Source of the DNA: a virus
Reading direction: 5' to 3' (one strand)
DNA length: 37,919 bases
Virus record (IMG/VR): IMGVR_UViG_3300023301_000035
Coordinates: 1-37,919 of that record
Shown: positions 13,859-21,803 of the stretch, in pieces
Position numbering within the stretch: the stretch's first letter is position 1
Layout: each line of letters opens with the position of its first letter
Notes under the pieces: model-generated
Databases searched by the model: none
What the model was told of the DNA's origin: nothing
Seen by the model: only the letters and a program-made list of their open reading frames with translations
Translations under genes and position numbers: made by a program

Positions 13859-14518
13859 TTAGTCTCGTGCTTTTGAGCGTAACAATCGTGCCTCATCCCA
13901 TTCTGCCCTTCCTTCCTCAGTTGAGAAATTAAAGTCAGCTGGGTCAAGCGGTTGAGTTACGTCTACTGAAACACTAGACTTAGCACCAGCTTTGCCATTC
14001 TTTGCAGCATTGTTTACTTTTTGCTGTCGAGTTTCTTCTCCAATTTGGAACTGGATATAAGAATCTTGTTCAGCCTTACGGATTGAGATTCCTTTACGTT
14101 CAGCGATATCTTTGATTTCAGCCTTCAGCGCATCTGAATGGCTCATATCATCAAGGTCACGTTGCATAAATTCTTCTCGTGCCGCATTTCGTGCAGCTTC
14201 AGCTGGGTCAGCTGTTTCACCATCAGTTGACTTCTTAGCAGGTGTTTTGACTTCTGGTTTCTTACCTGAAATCTGGTCGCGCAAACTAATCTTTTGGCCA
14301 ATAGCCTTGGATAGTCTGCTTCGACTTTCGACATCACGTGTAACCATCTTGTCAATCATGTCTTTGTTAGACTCATTTTCCTCAATGCCTAAATCGGTAA
14401 TAAGTTTTGCTCTGACATCATCTGCACTCACTTCAGACTGCGCTTCTGTTTCTGCTGCCAATTCGTCAGCAGTTGGTGTGTGTTCTTCAGTATTCATAGA
14501 ATATATATTTTTGCTCAT
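13859..14518 (-). CDS. Capsid scaffolding protein, 219 aa
   Basis: Highly charged, helical, low in aromatics and located between the head genes and the coat gene. It has the usual scaffold layout: acidic N-terminus (EEHTPTADELAAETEAQSEV), basic middle (GKKPEVKTPAKK), coiled-coil part and C-terminal segment that would contact coat. An alternative ATG lies at 14497. The leader contains AAAAGGA about 11 nt before the ATG at 14518, one of the few Shine-Dalgarno-like sites in the late genes, and an extended -10 box at 14551-14559. Confidence 0.75.
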   Translation of the reverse strand: MSKNIYSMNTEEHTPTADELAAETEAQSEVSADDVRAKLITDLGIEENESNKDMIDKMVTRDVESRSRLSKAIGQKISLRDQISGKKPEVKTPAKKSTDGETADPAEAARNAAREEFMQRDLDDMSHSDALKAEIKDIAERKGISIRKAEQDSYIQFQIGEETRQQKVNNAAKNGKAGAKSSVSVDVTQPLDPADFNFSTEEGRAEWDEARLLRSKARD

Positions 14519-14550
14519 TGAGCGATTTTCCTTTTAAAAAGAGTTCAGTG

Positions 14551-14559
14551 TTTATAGCA
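14551..14559 (-). promoter_or_regulatory. Extended -10 box for scaffold/coat
   Basis: Minus-strand TGC-TATAAA (14559-14551) immediately next to the large stem-loop at 14557-14598, 32 nt before the scaffold ATG. Confidence 0.45.
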
Positions 14560-14598
14560 CTGGCGCTGAATATCGAGAGGGGTATCCAGCGCCAGTGC
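14557..14598 (-). other. 12-bp perfect inverted repeat before scaffold gene
   Basis: GCACTGGCGCTG (14557-14568) and CAGCGCCAGTGC (14587-14598) are exact complements with 18 nt between; three more pairs follow after one mismatch. No T-run follows on the minus strand, so an RNA-processing or mRNA-stability element is more likely than a terminator. Confidence 0.6.
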
Positions 14599-14607
14599 CA
14601 CAATGCA

Positions 14608-15024
14608 CTAAGCTTCTAGCTTCAGTCCCTTCTTCTTTCCATGCTTCTTTACAAAGTCTGCTGCCAGTGCTTTGTACTCTTTACCATGAGTAGATAGTGA
14701 GAAAGTTCGTGAAACATTGCCATTAACATTTACGACATTCACCACATTCTTATCAGTAGCTTTGATAGCTGGGTCAGTAAATTCTTTTGCCACACAAACC
14801 ATACCAGGGTTCTTCTTCTCAGTTCGTTCTGCATATGCTTTGGCGAGTTTTACAAAGTCCTTTCCGTGAGTCACCCCATTGAAAACTTTCACCAAGGCAT
14901 TATTTTGATAGACAGCATACCGGGTCACTTCGGGCCGACCAGAAACCAAGTCAACTTCTGAAGTTTCAATTGGTGCTGGTGTTACCAATTCTTTTTCTAC
15001 AGCCTTGTCATTTGTTTTTTTCAT
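14608..15024 (-). CDS. Head-region protein with internal duplication, 138 aa
   Basis: Start at the ATG at 15024-15022, 8 nt after an extended -10 box. The protein seems to hold two copies of one unit: LVKVFNGVTHGKDFVKLAKA (about residues 44-63) and VSRTFSLSTHGKEYKALAAD (about residues 102-121), each with a beta hairpin, THGK and a helix. Ends in a Lys-rich tail. Lies between small head genes and scaffold; possibly a capsid decoration or minor head protein. No family recognised. Confidence 0.6.
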   Translation of the reverse strand: MKKTNDKAVEKELVTPAPIETSEVDLVSGRPEVTRYAVYQNNALVKVFNGVTHGKDFVKLAKAYAERTEKKNPGMVCVAKEFTDPAIKATDKNVVNVVNVNGNVSRTFSLSTHGKEYKALAADFVKKHGKKKGLKLEA

Positions 15025-15041
15025 ACACAAAAATTATACCA
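15025..15041 (-). promoter_or_regulatory. Extended -10 promoter, leaderless type
   Basis: Minus-strand TGG-TATAAT (15041-15033), exactly 8 nt, then ATG 15024. Confidence 0.65.
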
Positions 15042-15049
15042 CATTAATA

Positions 15050-15307
15050 TTACGCAACACCGTACTTACTCGCTGCTTCTGCTTTCTTGTCACCAGGCTC
15101 ATCTTCTTCTTTGGCAAACGGTTCAAGTATTTTTAGCAAAACAGCACGAGCATGTTTTCTACCTTCAGCTGTAACCAAAGCGCCTTCTTTGGAAAAGTCT
15201 ATCAACTCCAAAGAGTCCAGGCCATCAATACATTCAAGAATATACTCTTGTAGTGAGCGCCAGTCTGAATTGGCCTTTAGGTTTTCGGTAACTTTTTGGG
15301 TGAGCAT
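15050..15307 (-). CDS. Hypothetical head-region protein, 85 aa
   Basis: Begins MLTQKVTENLKANSDWRSLQ; helical, acidic in the second half (KEEDEPGDKK). Its start overlaps the end of the 97-aa gene by 31 nt. Sits between portal and scaffold, so a minor assembly factor is plausible; no motif recognised. Confidence 0.65.
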   Translation of the reverse strand: MLTQKVTENLKANSDWRSLQEYILECIDGLDSLELIDFSKEGALVTAEGRKHARAVLLKILEPFAKEEDEPGDKKAEAASKYGVA

Positions 15308-15570
15308 ATTTGATGTAATACTTCGCTGATAAGTTTTATCTTTAGGTCCTGGCTTTTTAAATCTTCAACCAACACATTTCCACGTAAAGCTTTGATTTTT
15401 GTCTGAGCAATCGGGTCAAGATTTCTTTTAGCTTCGATATTAACTGCTTCAACTAGCTTTGATAATGTTTCTTGATTTTCACCAAACATTTTTACCAAAG
15501 TGTCAGCATCATTTTTTTCCTGATTCTCGTGCTTTTTAAAGTCCGTATCTTTTTGAAGTTCTTTTGACAT
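15277..15570 (-). CDS. Hypothetical coiled-coil protein, 97 aa
   Basis: Begins MSKELQKDTDFKKHENQEKN and is almost wholly helical and charged. Overlaps the 51-aa gene upstream by 35 nt and the 85-aa gene downstream by 31 nt, indicating translational coupling in this compressed stretch after portal. Function unknown. Confidence 0.65.
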   Translation of the reverse strand: MSKELQKDTDFKKHENQEKNDADTLVKMFGENQETLSKLVEAVNIEAKRNLDPIAQTKIKALRGNVLVEDLKSQDLKIKLISEVLHQICSPKKLPKT

Positions 15571-15691
15571 TATTTTTATGCTTATCCTCTAAAAATTTCT
15601 TTTCATGCTGAATCGGGTCAGTCATCTTCAGGTGCATAGCAGCTATCTCTTTATTTAACTGCTGCTGTGTGTTGTCATATTGGTCAGCCAT
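15536..15691 (-). CDS. Hypothetical small helical protein, 51 aa
   Basis: ATG at 15691-15689, stop at 15538-15536. It starts 2 nt after the portal stop with the same TAA-TT-ATG junction used elsewhere and overlaps the next gene by 35 nt. Product MADQYDNTQQQLNKEIAAMH... is helical with a basic C-terminus. Without it, the 120 bp after portal would be empty. Confidence 0.6.
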   Translation of the reverse strand: MADQYDNTQQQLNKEIAAMHLKMTDPIQHEKKFLEDKHKNNVKRTSKRYGL

Positions 15692-15693
15692 AA

Positions 15694-17466
15694 TTATTCA
15701 GCAGACACTGGTTCTTCCACATTTTGTGGCACTGACATATCTGATTTAGGTTTGCCTAGTGGTGAATCTGAACTTTGTTTTGGCGCACCAGCCTGTAGTG
15801 CTTCAGTTGAAACAGCTGGTGGTACTGGAATCCCTTTAGCTGCGTAAATCATGTCTAGCAAGTAAGCTGCTCGAATTGGGTCTTGCTCGAATTGAATCAG
15901 TTCTGAGATAGTCTGCACTTCTTCAGTTAGATAGTTTTCACCAGTAATAGTGACTCGCAATCTTGGTAAGACTGATTTCCAAATATCTTTAATATTTTCA
16001 ATCAAAGCTTCAGTCTGCTGGAACTCAATAAACTTAGACTCTTTTATAAACTGAGCCATTTTATTATCATGCGGTCCAATTTTGACTAAGTTGCTGATAT
16101 ACCAAGTATCAACGGCCATGCGCCGGAAACGGTCAATAAACATCGGGTCACCAGTCACACGAATAATGTCTTTGGTTTTCATACTACTTACGAGTTCCGG
16201 CAAGATGAATTTGTTGAACACTTGACGATATGCCAGGGTCAACTTTTGACGTAGGAATACATATAGCTTGTTAGCATTCACATCAATAGTTGCAACCGCA
16301 CGAAACGCTGTTTGCGCCGGCATGTTTTTACCTTGTACCACCTCATACGAGTTGGAAACATCATTCCATTGTTGAAGAATCTCATTACGGTCACGAATCA
16401 GTTGGTCAAAACCTTGTAAGCGCACTTCAATTTGTCTAATATCTTTTGACTTAATGAGCGAACCATTCTTCAGTTGGGTACGTAGGTTCTGCAATGTCTG
16501 TTGGTCTGAGTGACTAAACAGAATCTTTGATGCCCAATCAAGACCACGAGCAATCTGATTTGAAATATCGTTGTATCGAATCTGGTAGTCAAAGCCAAGC
16601 TCGTACAAACCTTCACGCCACCACTTACCGTTGTACTTACCCCGATGAGCTTCAGTAAAGTAGTCAGACATTTTGCCATCCATCTTTTCAGCAAACAGAA
16701 TGTGACGGTTAGCAGTCTTACCTTTCTTTAAACCAGCACCAACAATCCGGCACAAGATGTATTTGTTTTCATCACCGCCCTGTTTGCCTTGCGCTTCAAA
16801 TAATTCACGCTCAGTAATTTCACCAGTACGCCGGTATAGCTCGTACATCTTTTTACTTCGAACCTCACCCACCCCTTTTTCAGTAGCAGAAAAGAATGTG
16901 TTTCCACAATCTTGAATAACAGCATCAACGTTATCATATGTGCCGGCCATCGCTCGCAAGTCTCCCTGGCTCATGTAAAACCGTTCAATGATATCTGTAT
17001 CATCAACAGTTCGTGCTGTCTGATTAATGATAAACGTATTTGGCATGTCACAACTCTCATAGCCATCACCAGTTTTTCTGAAAAGAATATTTCCATTAGA
17101 AGAATAATCTTCAACTGACTGGTTCAGTTCCTCAGCTGAACCGTTTTCCCACATATACTCATCAATCGCTAGGTTGACCACATAGACAGCTGCAAAATCC
17201 TGAATTGGTGCGTTAGAAAAAACCAGAATGTGCTTAGTATCAAAATCAATATTCTTAATTTCACCATTAACCGCTGGATAAATAATATCAAACCAGTGTT
17301 CGTAGTCTCCATCTTCAGTAATTTTTCCAGTTGGATAGTCACGATTCCTAAACATTTGGATGCGCTTCTTCAGTTTGTATTCTGAGTATGCAATGCTCTC
17401 ATTGATATGAGTAACGCCGTGGATATACTCTTGAATTTCACTAGTGATGGTATCAAGTACTTTCAT
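15694..17466 (-). CDS. Portal protein, 590 aa
   Basis: Lies directly downstream of the terminase large subunit and has the size and layout of phage portals: helical N-terminus, beta-rich wing, a stem/clip region and a long C-terminal helix with Pro/Ser-rich tail (from about residue 545). Forms the dodecameric DNA channel at one capsid vertex, binds terminase and later the adaptor. Start ATG is 8 nt from an extended -10 box. Assigned by position, length and composition. Confidence 0.8.
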   Translation of the reverse strand: MKVLDTITSEIQEYIHGVTHINESIAYSEYKLKKRIQMFRNRDYPTGKITEDGDYEHWFDIIYPAVNGEIKNIDFDTKHILVFSNAPIQDFAAVYVVNLAIDEYMWENGSAEELNQSVEDYSSNGNILFRKTGDGYESCDMPNTFIINQTARTVDDTDIIERFYMSQGDLRAMAGTYDNVDAVIQDCGNTFFSATEKGVGEVRSKKMYELYRRTGEITERELFEAQGKQGGDENKYILCRIVGAGLKKGKTANRHILFAEKMDGKMSDYFTEAHRGKYNGKWWREGLYELGFDYQIRYNDISNQIARGLDWASKILFSHSDQQTLQNLRTQLKNGSLIKSKDIRQIEVRLQGFDQLIRDRNEILQQWNDVSNSYEVVQGKNMPAQTAFRAVATIDVNANKLYVFLRQKLTLAYRQVFNKFILPELVSSMKTKDIIRVTGDPMFIDRFRRMAVDTWYISNLVKIGPHDNKMAQFIKESKFIEFQQTEALIENIKDIWKSVLPRLRVTITGENYLTEEVQTISELIQFEQDPIRAAYLLDMIYAAKGIPVPPAVSTEALQAGAPKQSSDSPLGKPKSDMSVPQNVEEPVSAE

Positions 17467-17483
17467 GTCAATAAATTATACCA
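17467..17483 (-). promoter_or_regulatory. Extended -10 promoter, leaderless type
   Basis: Minus-strand TGG-TATAAT (17483-17475), 8 nt, ATG 17466. Located between the terminase stop and the portal start. Confidence 0.65.
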
Positions 17484-17491
17484 TACGAATT

Positions 17492-18859
17492 TTAAAGTCC
17501 ATGACGTTGTGAAGCGTTATTGACAAAGTTGGTATGAGCCATATGTTGTTCAGCCACAATGCGTTCTTCTTGCTCAGGGTTCACACCATCAATAACTGAA
17601 ACCGCTGCATAGCGCACCGCATCCATTGGGTCACTAAAGGTGTGATTCGGTATACCAAGTGATTCACCATCTTTGTTTTCTTTCCATGAGTAATTCTCAT
17701 ATGACTTCCAAGTGTTACGGCTACGCCGGGTTACTTTAATCTTGATGCCACTGACTACACTGATTCCATAATCAACTGAGCCTTCACCTTTTTCTACCTG
17801 AGTAATATTTACCCCTTCATCACGCAACGCTTCAATCAAGCGATTCTCATTAGTATCACTAAAGAATGGTGCTTTCTCTTTCTGGTTCAACAGCACCTGA
17901 GCAATGTATTCAGTTTTCAACTCAGTGCCATGCAACACCTCATCAACAATGTAGTAGCCATCATAATAGTACAAATTAATAGCAACCAAAGGGTCAGGAA
18001 ACCAGCCAAGGTCCATACCACCAGCTAACAGCTTTGCACCAAATGGTAACTCATCAATGATTTCCCAGCCAGAATAGATACGACCTCGCACAGTATCGGG
18101 ACATAGACCTTCTATCTTGTGCCAGTAGTAATCAGGTTTTCTATCTTTGTACCGTAAATACTTTTGAATAGTGAAGGCATCAAGATTGTTTTCATTGGAC
18201 CTGAAGTTAAAGTATAGAAATTCTGTATATGGTGAGACTTCAGGCTTTAGTACAGGCCGGGTGAATCCTGGTACTTCAGTTGGTTCAAGATTAAAGAATT
18301 CTTTGATTATCCAGTGATTCTTTGGTGGTGTGTTCAAACACATAACCACTGTTATTTCACCCTTTACTGTTCGTAGGGAATCATCCAGTTGCATAAACTC
18401 AGCTTCACCAATTTCCTCAGCTTCTTCAATGATGATGGTGTTGTAACTAGCAAGTGACTTCAACTTAGCTGAACGGTCACCAGAAGATGCTTTAAATCCC
18501 AGTGCATTAATACTGTTTACCTGCTCAGTGCCGTCTGGCTTCTTCATGGTGTAACGCATCTTCATTTCATTATCACCAATCCTTATGTTTTCTGAAATAC
18601 CTTGTTCTTCAACCCGGTCAACAATTTCTTGCCAAATAGATGAACGAATATCACCCTGGACCAAACGCATAATGGCACAACGTAAATACTCAGGCGCTAT
18701 CAGCTTTGCTAAAGCAAACTGACTAGCAACAAATGAGCGACCTGCACCACGACCACCCATCAAAATAATGTAGCGCACACCATTACGTTTTATAAATAGT
18801 GGTTTCCAGCAATCATTCACTTGCTGATTTACTAAAATACCTTTTTTAGCTGTCTCCAT
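17492..18859 (-). CDS. terL: Terminase large subunit (ATPase and nuclease), 455 aa
   Basis: Walker A GGRGAGRS (residues 35-42), Walker B TIIIEEAEEI (about 140-149), coupling motif LNTPP, then the RNase H-like nuclease with GMDLGWFPDP (about 280), SDTNENRLIEAL and the C-terminal acidic residue in HTFSDPMDAVRYA. It is the packaging motor that cuts concatemers and pumps DNA through the portal; the fold matches the Terminase_3/6 type. Start chosen at the ATG at 18859 (14-nt overlap with TerS); an upstream TTG at 18892 would add 11 residues. Confidence 0.95.
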   Translation of the reverse strand: METAKKGILVNQQVNDCWKPLFIKRNGVRYIILMGGRGAGRSFVASQFALAKLIAPEYLRCAIMRLVQGDIRSSIWQEIVDRVEEQGISENIRIGDNEMKMRYTMKKPDGTEQVNSINALGFKASSGDRSAKLKSLASYNTIIIEEAEEIGEAEFMQLDDSLRTVKGEITVVMCLNTPPKNHWIIKEFFNLEPTEVPGFTRPVLKPEVSPYTEFLYFNFRSNENNLDAFTIQKYLRYKDRKPDYYWHKIEGLCPDTVRGRIYSGWEIIDELPFGAKLLAGGMDLGWFPDPLVAINLYYYDGYYIVDEVLHGTELKTEYIAQVLLNQKEKAPFFSDTNENRLIEALRDEGVNITQVEKGEGSVDYGISVVSGIKIKVTRRSRNTWKSYENYSWKENKDGESLGIPNHTFSDPMDAVRYAAVSVIDGVNPEQEERIVAEQHMAHTNFVNNASQRHGL

Positions 18860-19418
18860 CAGAAGTTGTTTCGTTATTAGTTTGCGAGCCAAAGGTTATG
18901 GCGTTCCCTGCTATTGGCATCTGGTTACCTTCAGTATCTTCAGTGACATGGATATTTTTATCACTGAACCTCTTAGGTAGCATTTTGGATAGTTTCCACT
19001 TACGTACATCAGCACGCAATCGTGAGCGCTGGATGTGTTCAGTATTGACCACTTCATAATCATCGCCATTAGCATTTTTCCTAGTCATGTAATCGTTCGT
19101 ACCATCATCAGCGATATCTTCCAATTCATCAAACATATTCTCAGCTCGGACCACCAAAGCAGATTCGTACTGGTTAAAAAAGTTCCTCAAGTCAACACTC
19201 GCTGTTTCTACTGCACCATCAAGTACCCACGAGTGAACAGAAATTCGTGAAGGCATCTTTTCATCCTTACAAATAGTACGTAGTGATTCACCTTCAGTAA
19301 TTCTCAGGCAAATAGTTTTACCTAGTGCTGCGCTAAACTTTGTCGGCCTACCCATTTTCTTTTTGGCTGGCGCTGCCTTCTTCTTAGTGACAGCGCCGTT
19401 TTTCTTTGCTGTTTTCAT
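18846..19418 (-). CDS. terS: Terminase small subunit, 190 aa
   Basis: After a basic N-terminus comes GRPTKFSAALGKTICLRITE, then GESLRTICKDEKMPSRISV, the helix-turn-helix that small terminase subunits use to bind packaging DNA, followed by helices for oligomerisation (DIADDGTNDYMTRKN...). Start ATG at 19418 is 8 nt from an extended -10 box; an in-frame TTG two codons upstream is a worse choice. Recognises the genome for packaging together with TerL, whose gene it overlaps. Confidence 0.9.
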   Translation of the reverse strand: MKTAKKNGAVTKKKAAPAKKKMGRPTKFSAALGKTICLRITEGESLRTICKDEKMPSRISVHSWVLDGAVETASVDLRNFFNQYESALVVRAENMFDELEDIADDGTNDYMTRKNANGDDYEVVNTEHIQRSRLRADVRKWKLSKMLPKRFSDKNIHVTEDTEGNQMPIAGNAITFGSQTNNETTSDGDS

Positions 19419-19435
19419 ATGCAAAAATTATAACA
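19419..19435 (-). promoter_or_regulatory. Extended -10 promoter for terminase genes, leaderless type
   Basis: Minus-strand TGT-TATAAT (19435-19427), 8 nt, ATG 19418. Lies at the edge of the TGACAC-repeat region, so proteins bound there could also control late transcription. Confidence 0.65.
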
Positions 19436-19472
19436 CAGCTTTAATACAGCCAAGAAAAGAAGTGACGGTCAG

Positions 19473-19759
19473 ACTGACACCTGGGCGACTGACACTAGTT
19501 TTAAACTCTCCCCTATATATACACATATATACATATTATATATATATATATATATATAATAAAAAAGTGTCAGAGTGTCAGTTAGTGTCAGACCATGGCT
19601 AATTTAAAGGTTAATTTTGACTGACACTAGAAAAATTAGTGTCAGTTTTAGTGTCAGTATTTTAACATTACAACACAAAATAAAAGATTGTCATTTTGAC
19701 AATCTTTAAATCTGTTTTATGCTGTTTTTTAGACCCCTTTTTGACTGACAGTGTCAGTC
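19473..19759. other. Candidate replication origin: TGACAC iterons flanking an AT-rich tract
   Basis: The hexamer TGACAC occurs nine times: direct at 19475-19480, 19490-19495 and 19622-19627, inverted (GTGTCA) at 19567, 19575, 19585, 19639, 19651 and 19751. Most are extended to ACTGACAC. Between the first two and the rest is a 54-bp almost pure AT tract (19513-19566), a plausible unwinding element. At 19743-19759 is a 17-bp palindrome, GACTGACA-G-TGTCAGTC, touching the helicase stop codon. This is the only gene-free stretch over 300 bp and lies beside the SF3 helicase, so an iteron origin is the best reading. An operator array for the terminase promoter is the alternative. Confidence 0.65.
19683..19707 (-). 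terminator. Hairpin downstream of the helicase gene
   Basis: Perfect 10-bp stem AAAGATTGTC / GACAATCTTT with 5-nt loop. On the minus strand it follows the helicase stop by about 50 nt and is followed by TTATTTTGTG, so it may end the helicase transcript. It may also be a structural part of the origin. Confidence 0.5.
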
Positions 19760-21280
19760 CTAAAAATGAGTGCTTTTTTCACGAATTAAACCAACAGAAT
19801 TGAACTCAAAAGCATCTTTCAAACCAAGTCCATGCCACTCTTTAAATCCGTTACTATCTTTGTTGCTGTAGATTTTATCGAACTGAGAAAGTCCATGATG
19901 TTTCAACGCCATACCAAATCGTTGCGGTGTGAGTGAATCGCTGTACCTATCTGTAGCAAAATCTTGGTAAGCATCGAGCAACACTTTTGAAGATATAGTT
20001 CTTGCATGTTCGTCAAACACAAAATGGTAGTCTAAAAACTCAGACATTGTATTACTGCTGGTTTTGTATTCCTCAATCATTTCTGCATGTCCTTCAACTG
20101 TCACAAAGTCTTTCATCTTTCGCAAATCAGCTAGACCTTTAAGCATACGATTTAAAATACCACTAGCTTCAGCGTTCAGAATATTACGAATGTCATGGTT
20201 GACAGTCATGCTGTCATAGAATGAGTATTCCAAATGAATAAGTAACATTCGCCGGTATATACCCATTTCAGCTGACCGTGGTAACGTGTTTGCAGTCAAG
20301 ACGCACTTCAGCTGGTTACCAGGATAGACAAACCCACTAATTCCTTTACGTTCCACTTCAATATTCTGACCAGTCACTAGATTAATCAGTGAGTTACTCA
20401 TGTTGGACCGGGTGACTTCAACTTCATCAAACCAGCAAAGTTGTTTACCTACTAGTGATACCCCACCAAACCGGGCAAACGAATCAGTTGAAATCTTATT
20501 CAAGCTAGACTGCACCGCACAATCACCTAAGACATCGGACCAGCAATCGAGTAAAGTGGATTTTCCACTACCCGGCTTACCAATCAGCACTAGCATTTTC
20601 TGGTAAGTGATATCAGGTGTCAGCAGTAGACCTGAAAACTGGTCAATTGCTCGCACCTGGTCAGGTTTCAGTTGCATTTGTGTATCTAAAAAGTGGTCAT
20701 AGTTTTTACAGTTAGCATTCTTTTTATATGATACGGCACTAGAGCGTTTACTCAATCTGTCTGGTGTGTGCTTTTGGAACTTCAGTGTATCTACGTTCAC
20801 CCAACCATTCTTGGCATGAAACCAATCATCTTGGCTGTCAAAATCATCATAGTCTGAACCACGATTTAAAAACATAGCTCGATATTTAGACAGGATGTTC
20901 TTCACCGCAACTTCACTAGCAGTATCATCCAAACCGTCATCAACCATCATTTTGATGACCAGACCACGTACCGTTACAAAATTGATTTCGTCATACACAC
21001 CACTGTCTTCATTGTATAACCAGTACGTTTTGTCTTCACCAATTTCGAACCGTAGGTATGGGTAGATGTCTGCTACATACTTATGAAAGTGTAATTTGTG
21101 TTGGTTTTTAAGGATTTTTAAGAGCTTCACCCAGTCCTTATCACTGTAGTCAGCTTCTTCAAGATGTGTTAAATAGGCGGTTCTTTCGGGGGTATAATCA
21201 ATGTCTGCTATAGTTTCTATACCGTCAGCCAGCAATTCCTCATTGAGCTTTTGTAAATCTGATTGTTTTTTTGTAGACAT
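19760..21280 (-). CDS. SF3/D5-type replicative helicase, 506 aa
   Basis: Start set at the ATG at 21280-21278 (MSTKKQSDLQ). Residues about 60-215 resemble the D5 N-terminal domain. Walker A GKPGSGKST (about 233-241), Walker B CWFDEV (about 281-286) and the sensor/motif C region CVLTANTLPR mark a superfamily 3 helicase of the phage/plasmid P4-D5 family. Such helicases recognise an origin, melt it and load the host replisome. No archaeo-eukaryotic primase domain is present in this protein; a CHC2 zinc-finger protein is encoded separately at 22057. Transcribed toward the iteron region. Confidence 0.9.
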   Translation of the reverse strand: MSTKKQSDLQKLNEELLADGIETIADIDYTPERTAYLTHLEEADYSDKDWVKLLKILKNQHKLHFHKYVADIYPYLRFEIGEDKTYWLYNEDSGVYDEINFVTVRGLVIKMMVDDGLDDTASEVAVKNILSKYRAMFLNRGSDYDDFDSQDDWFHAKNGWVNVDTLKFQKHTPDRLSKRSSAVSYKKNANCKNYDHFLDTQMQLKPDQVRAIDQFSGLLLTPDITYQKMLVLIGKPGSGKSTLLDCWSDVLGDCAVQSSLNKISTDSFARFGGVSLVGKQLCWFDEVEVTRSNMSNSLINLVTGQNIEVERKGISGFVYPGNQLKCVLTANTLPRSAEMGIYRRMLLIHLEYSFYDSMTVNHDIRNILNAEASGILNRMLKGLADLRKMKDFVTVEGHAEMIEEYKTSSNTMSEFLDYHFVFDEHARTISSKVLLDAYQDFATDRYSDSLTPQRFGMALKHHGLSQFDKIYSNKDSNGFKEWHGLGLKDAFEFNSVGLIREKSTHF

Positions 21281-21298
21281 AATTTTATTAGCTCGTTT

Positions 21299-21307
21299 AT
21301 TGTAGCA
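21299..21307 (-). promoter_or_regulatory. Extended -10 box of the helicase gene
   Basis: Minus-strand TGC-TACAAT (21307-21299), 18 nt before the helicase ATG. Divergent from the plus-strand early promoter at 21352-21360. Confidence 0.5.
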
Positions 21308-21326
21308 CACCGCTGTTTTCAACAAC

Positions 21327-21335
21327 TGTGGATAA
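21327..21335 (-). other. Perfect DnaA-box match
   Basis: TGTGGATAA is the exact complement of the bacterial DnaA box TTATCCACA. It lies in the divergent intergenic region between the helicase and the early genes. A second exact match is at 33948-33956. Confidence 0.4.
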
Positions 21336-21337
21336 CA

Positions 21338-21360
21338 AGAACAATTTGTTCTGGTATACT
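21338..21360 (+). promoter_or_regulatory. Early promoter with AGAACAATTTGTTCT operator
   Basis: A 15-bp palindrome with 7-bp arms, AGAACAA-T-TTGTTCT (21338-21352), is followed directly by TGG-TATACT (21352-21360), an extended -10 box. It leads into the early operon starting at 21391. A repressor bound here would cover the promoter. Confidence 0.6.
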
Positions 21361-21390
21361 ATAGCTAAGGTTATTCAATAAGAAAAAAAT

Positions 21391-21624
21391 ATGAGCTTAA
21401 AAAAACTGATTCCTGCAATGCTCGTAGTCTTTACAGCTATAGCTGCAATTGCATTCTGCTTTTACCTATTGGTAACATCCATTTTAACACTAATCACTTG
21501 GTCCAATGCTTTTACTTGGGATTTAATTATCGCTTTATTGCACATTTCAGTAGTAACTGGAATCGTAGGTGGTTCAGTCATGATTGCTTTTGACTGGGAT
21601 GGATTTAAAAATGCCAATCGTTAG
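21391..21624 (+). CDS. Small membrane protein with two transmembrane helices, 77 aa
   Basis: First plus-strand gene after the early promoter (about 25-nt leader without a Shine-Dalgarno site). Hydrophobic segments at about residues 8-33 (AMLVVFTAIAAIAFCFYLLV) and 44-65 (LIIALLHISVVTGIVGGSVM) form a two-pass membrane protein with both ends probably inside. First-expressed small membrane proteins in phages often alter host envelope or exclude other phages, but no specific family is recognised. Confidence 0.65.
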   Translation: MSLKKLIPAMLVVFTAIAAIAFCFYLLVTSILTLITWSNAFTWDLIIALLHISVVTGIVGGSVMIAFDWDGFKNANR

Positions 21625-21802
21625 TATGCTGGAATTTCTAAGAAAAGAGCGCAACGAAACTATTTGGTTTTACCACAAGTACAAAGAATACAACGGTTCG
21701 CAGATTGCTGAAATGATGAATCTCGCTCGCAGCAACGTACACACCATTATAAAAAGTATGCCTGAGAACTGGGAAAGTTCCTGGGTTAAAAAGAAAGAGT
21801 AG
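21611..21802 (+). CDS. Small helix-turn-helix DNA-binding protein, 63 aa
   Basis: Starts at ATG 21611 (overlapping the previous gene by 14 nt) or at ATG 21626 right after its stop. The segment YKEYNGSQIAEMMNLARSNV, then HTIIKSM, has the spacing of a helix-turn-helix of the Hin/transposase-like type. As the only obvious small DNA-binding protein in the early operon, it is a candidate for the regulator of the palindromic promoters in this genome. This is inference from position and motif. Confidence 0.6.
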   Translation: MPIVSMLEFLRKERNETIWFYHKYKEYNGSQIAEMMNLARSNVHTIIKSMPENWESSWVKKKE

Positions 21803-21803
21803 T

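Noticed and set aside
18860-18892. TTG start for the terminase large subunit
   Set aside because: It adds only 11 residues before the ATG at 18859, which has a normal 14-nt overlap with TerS. It remains possible.
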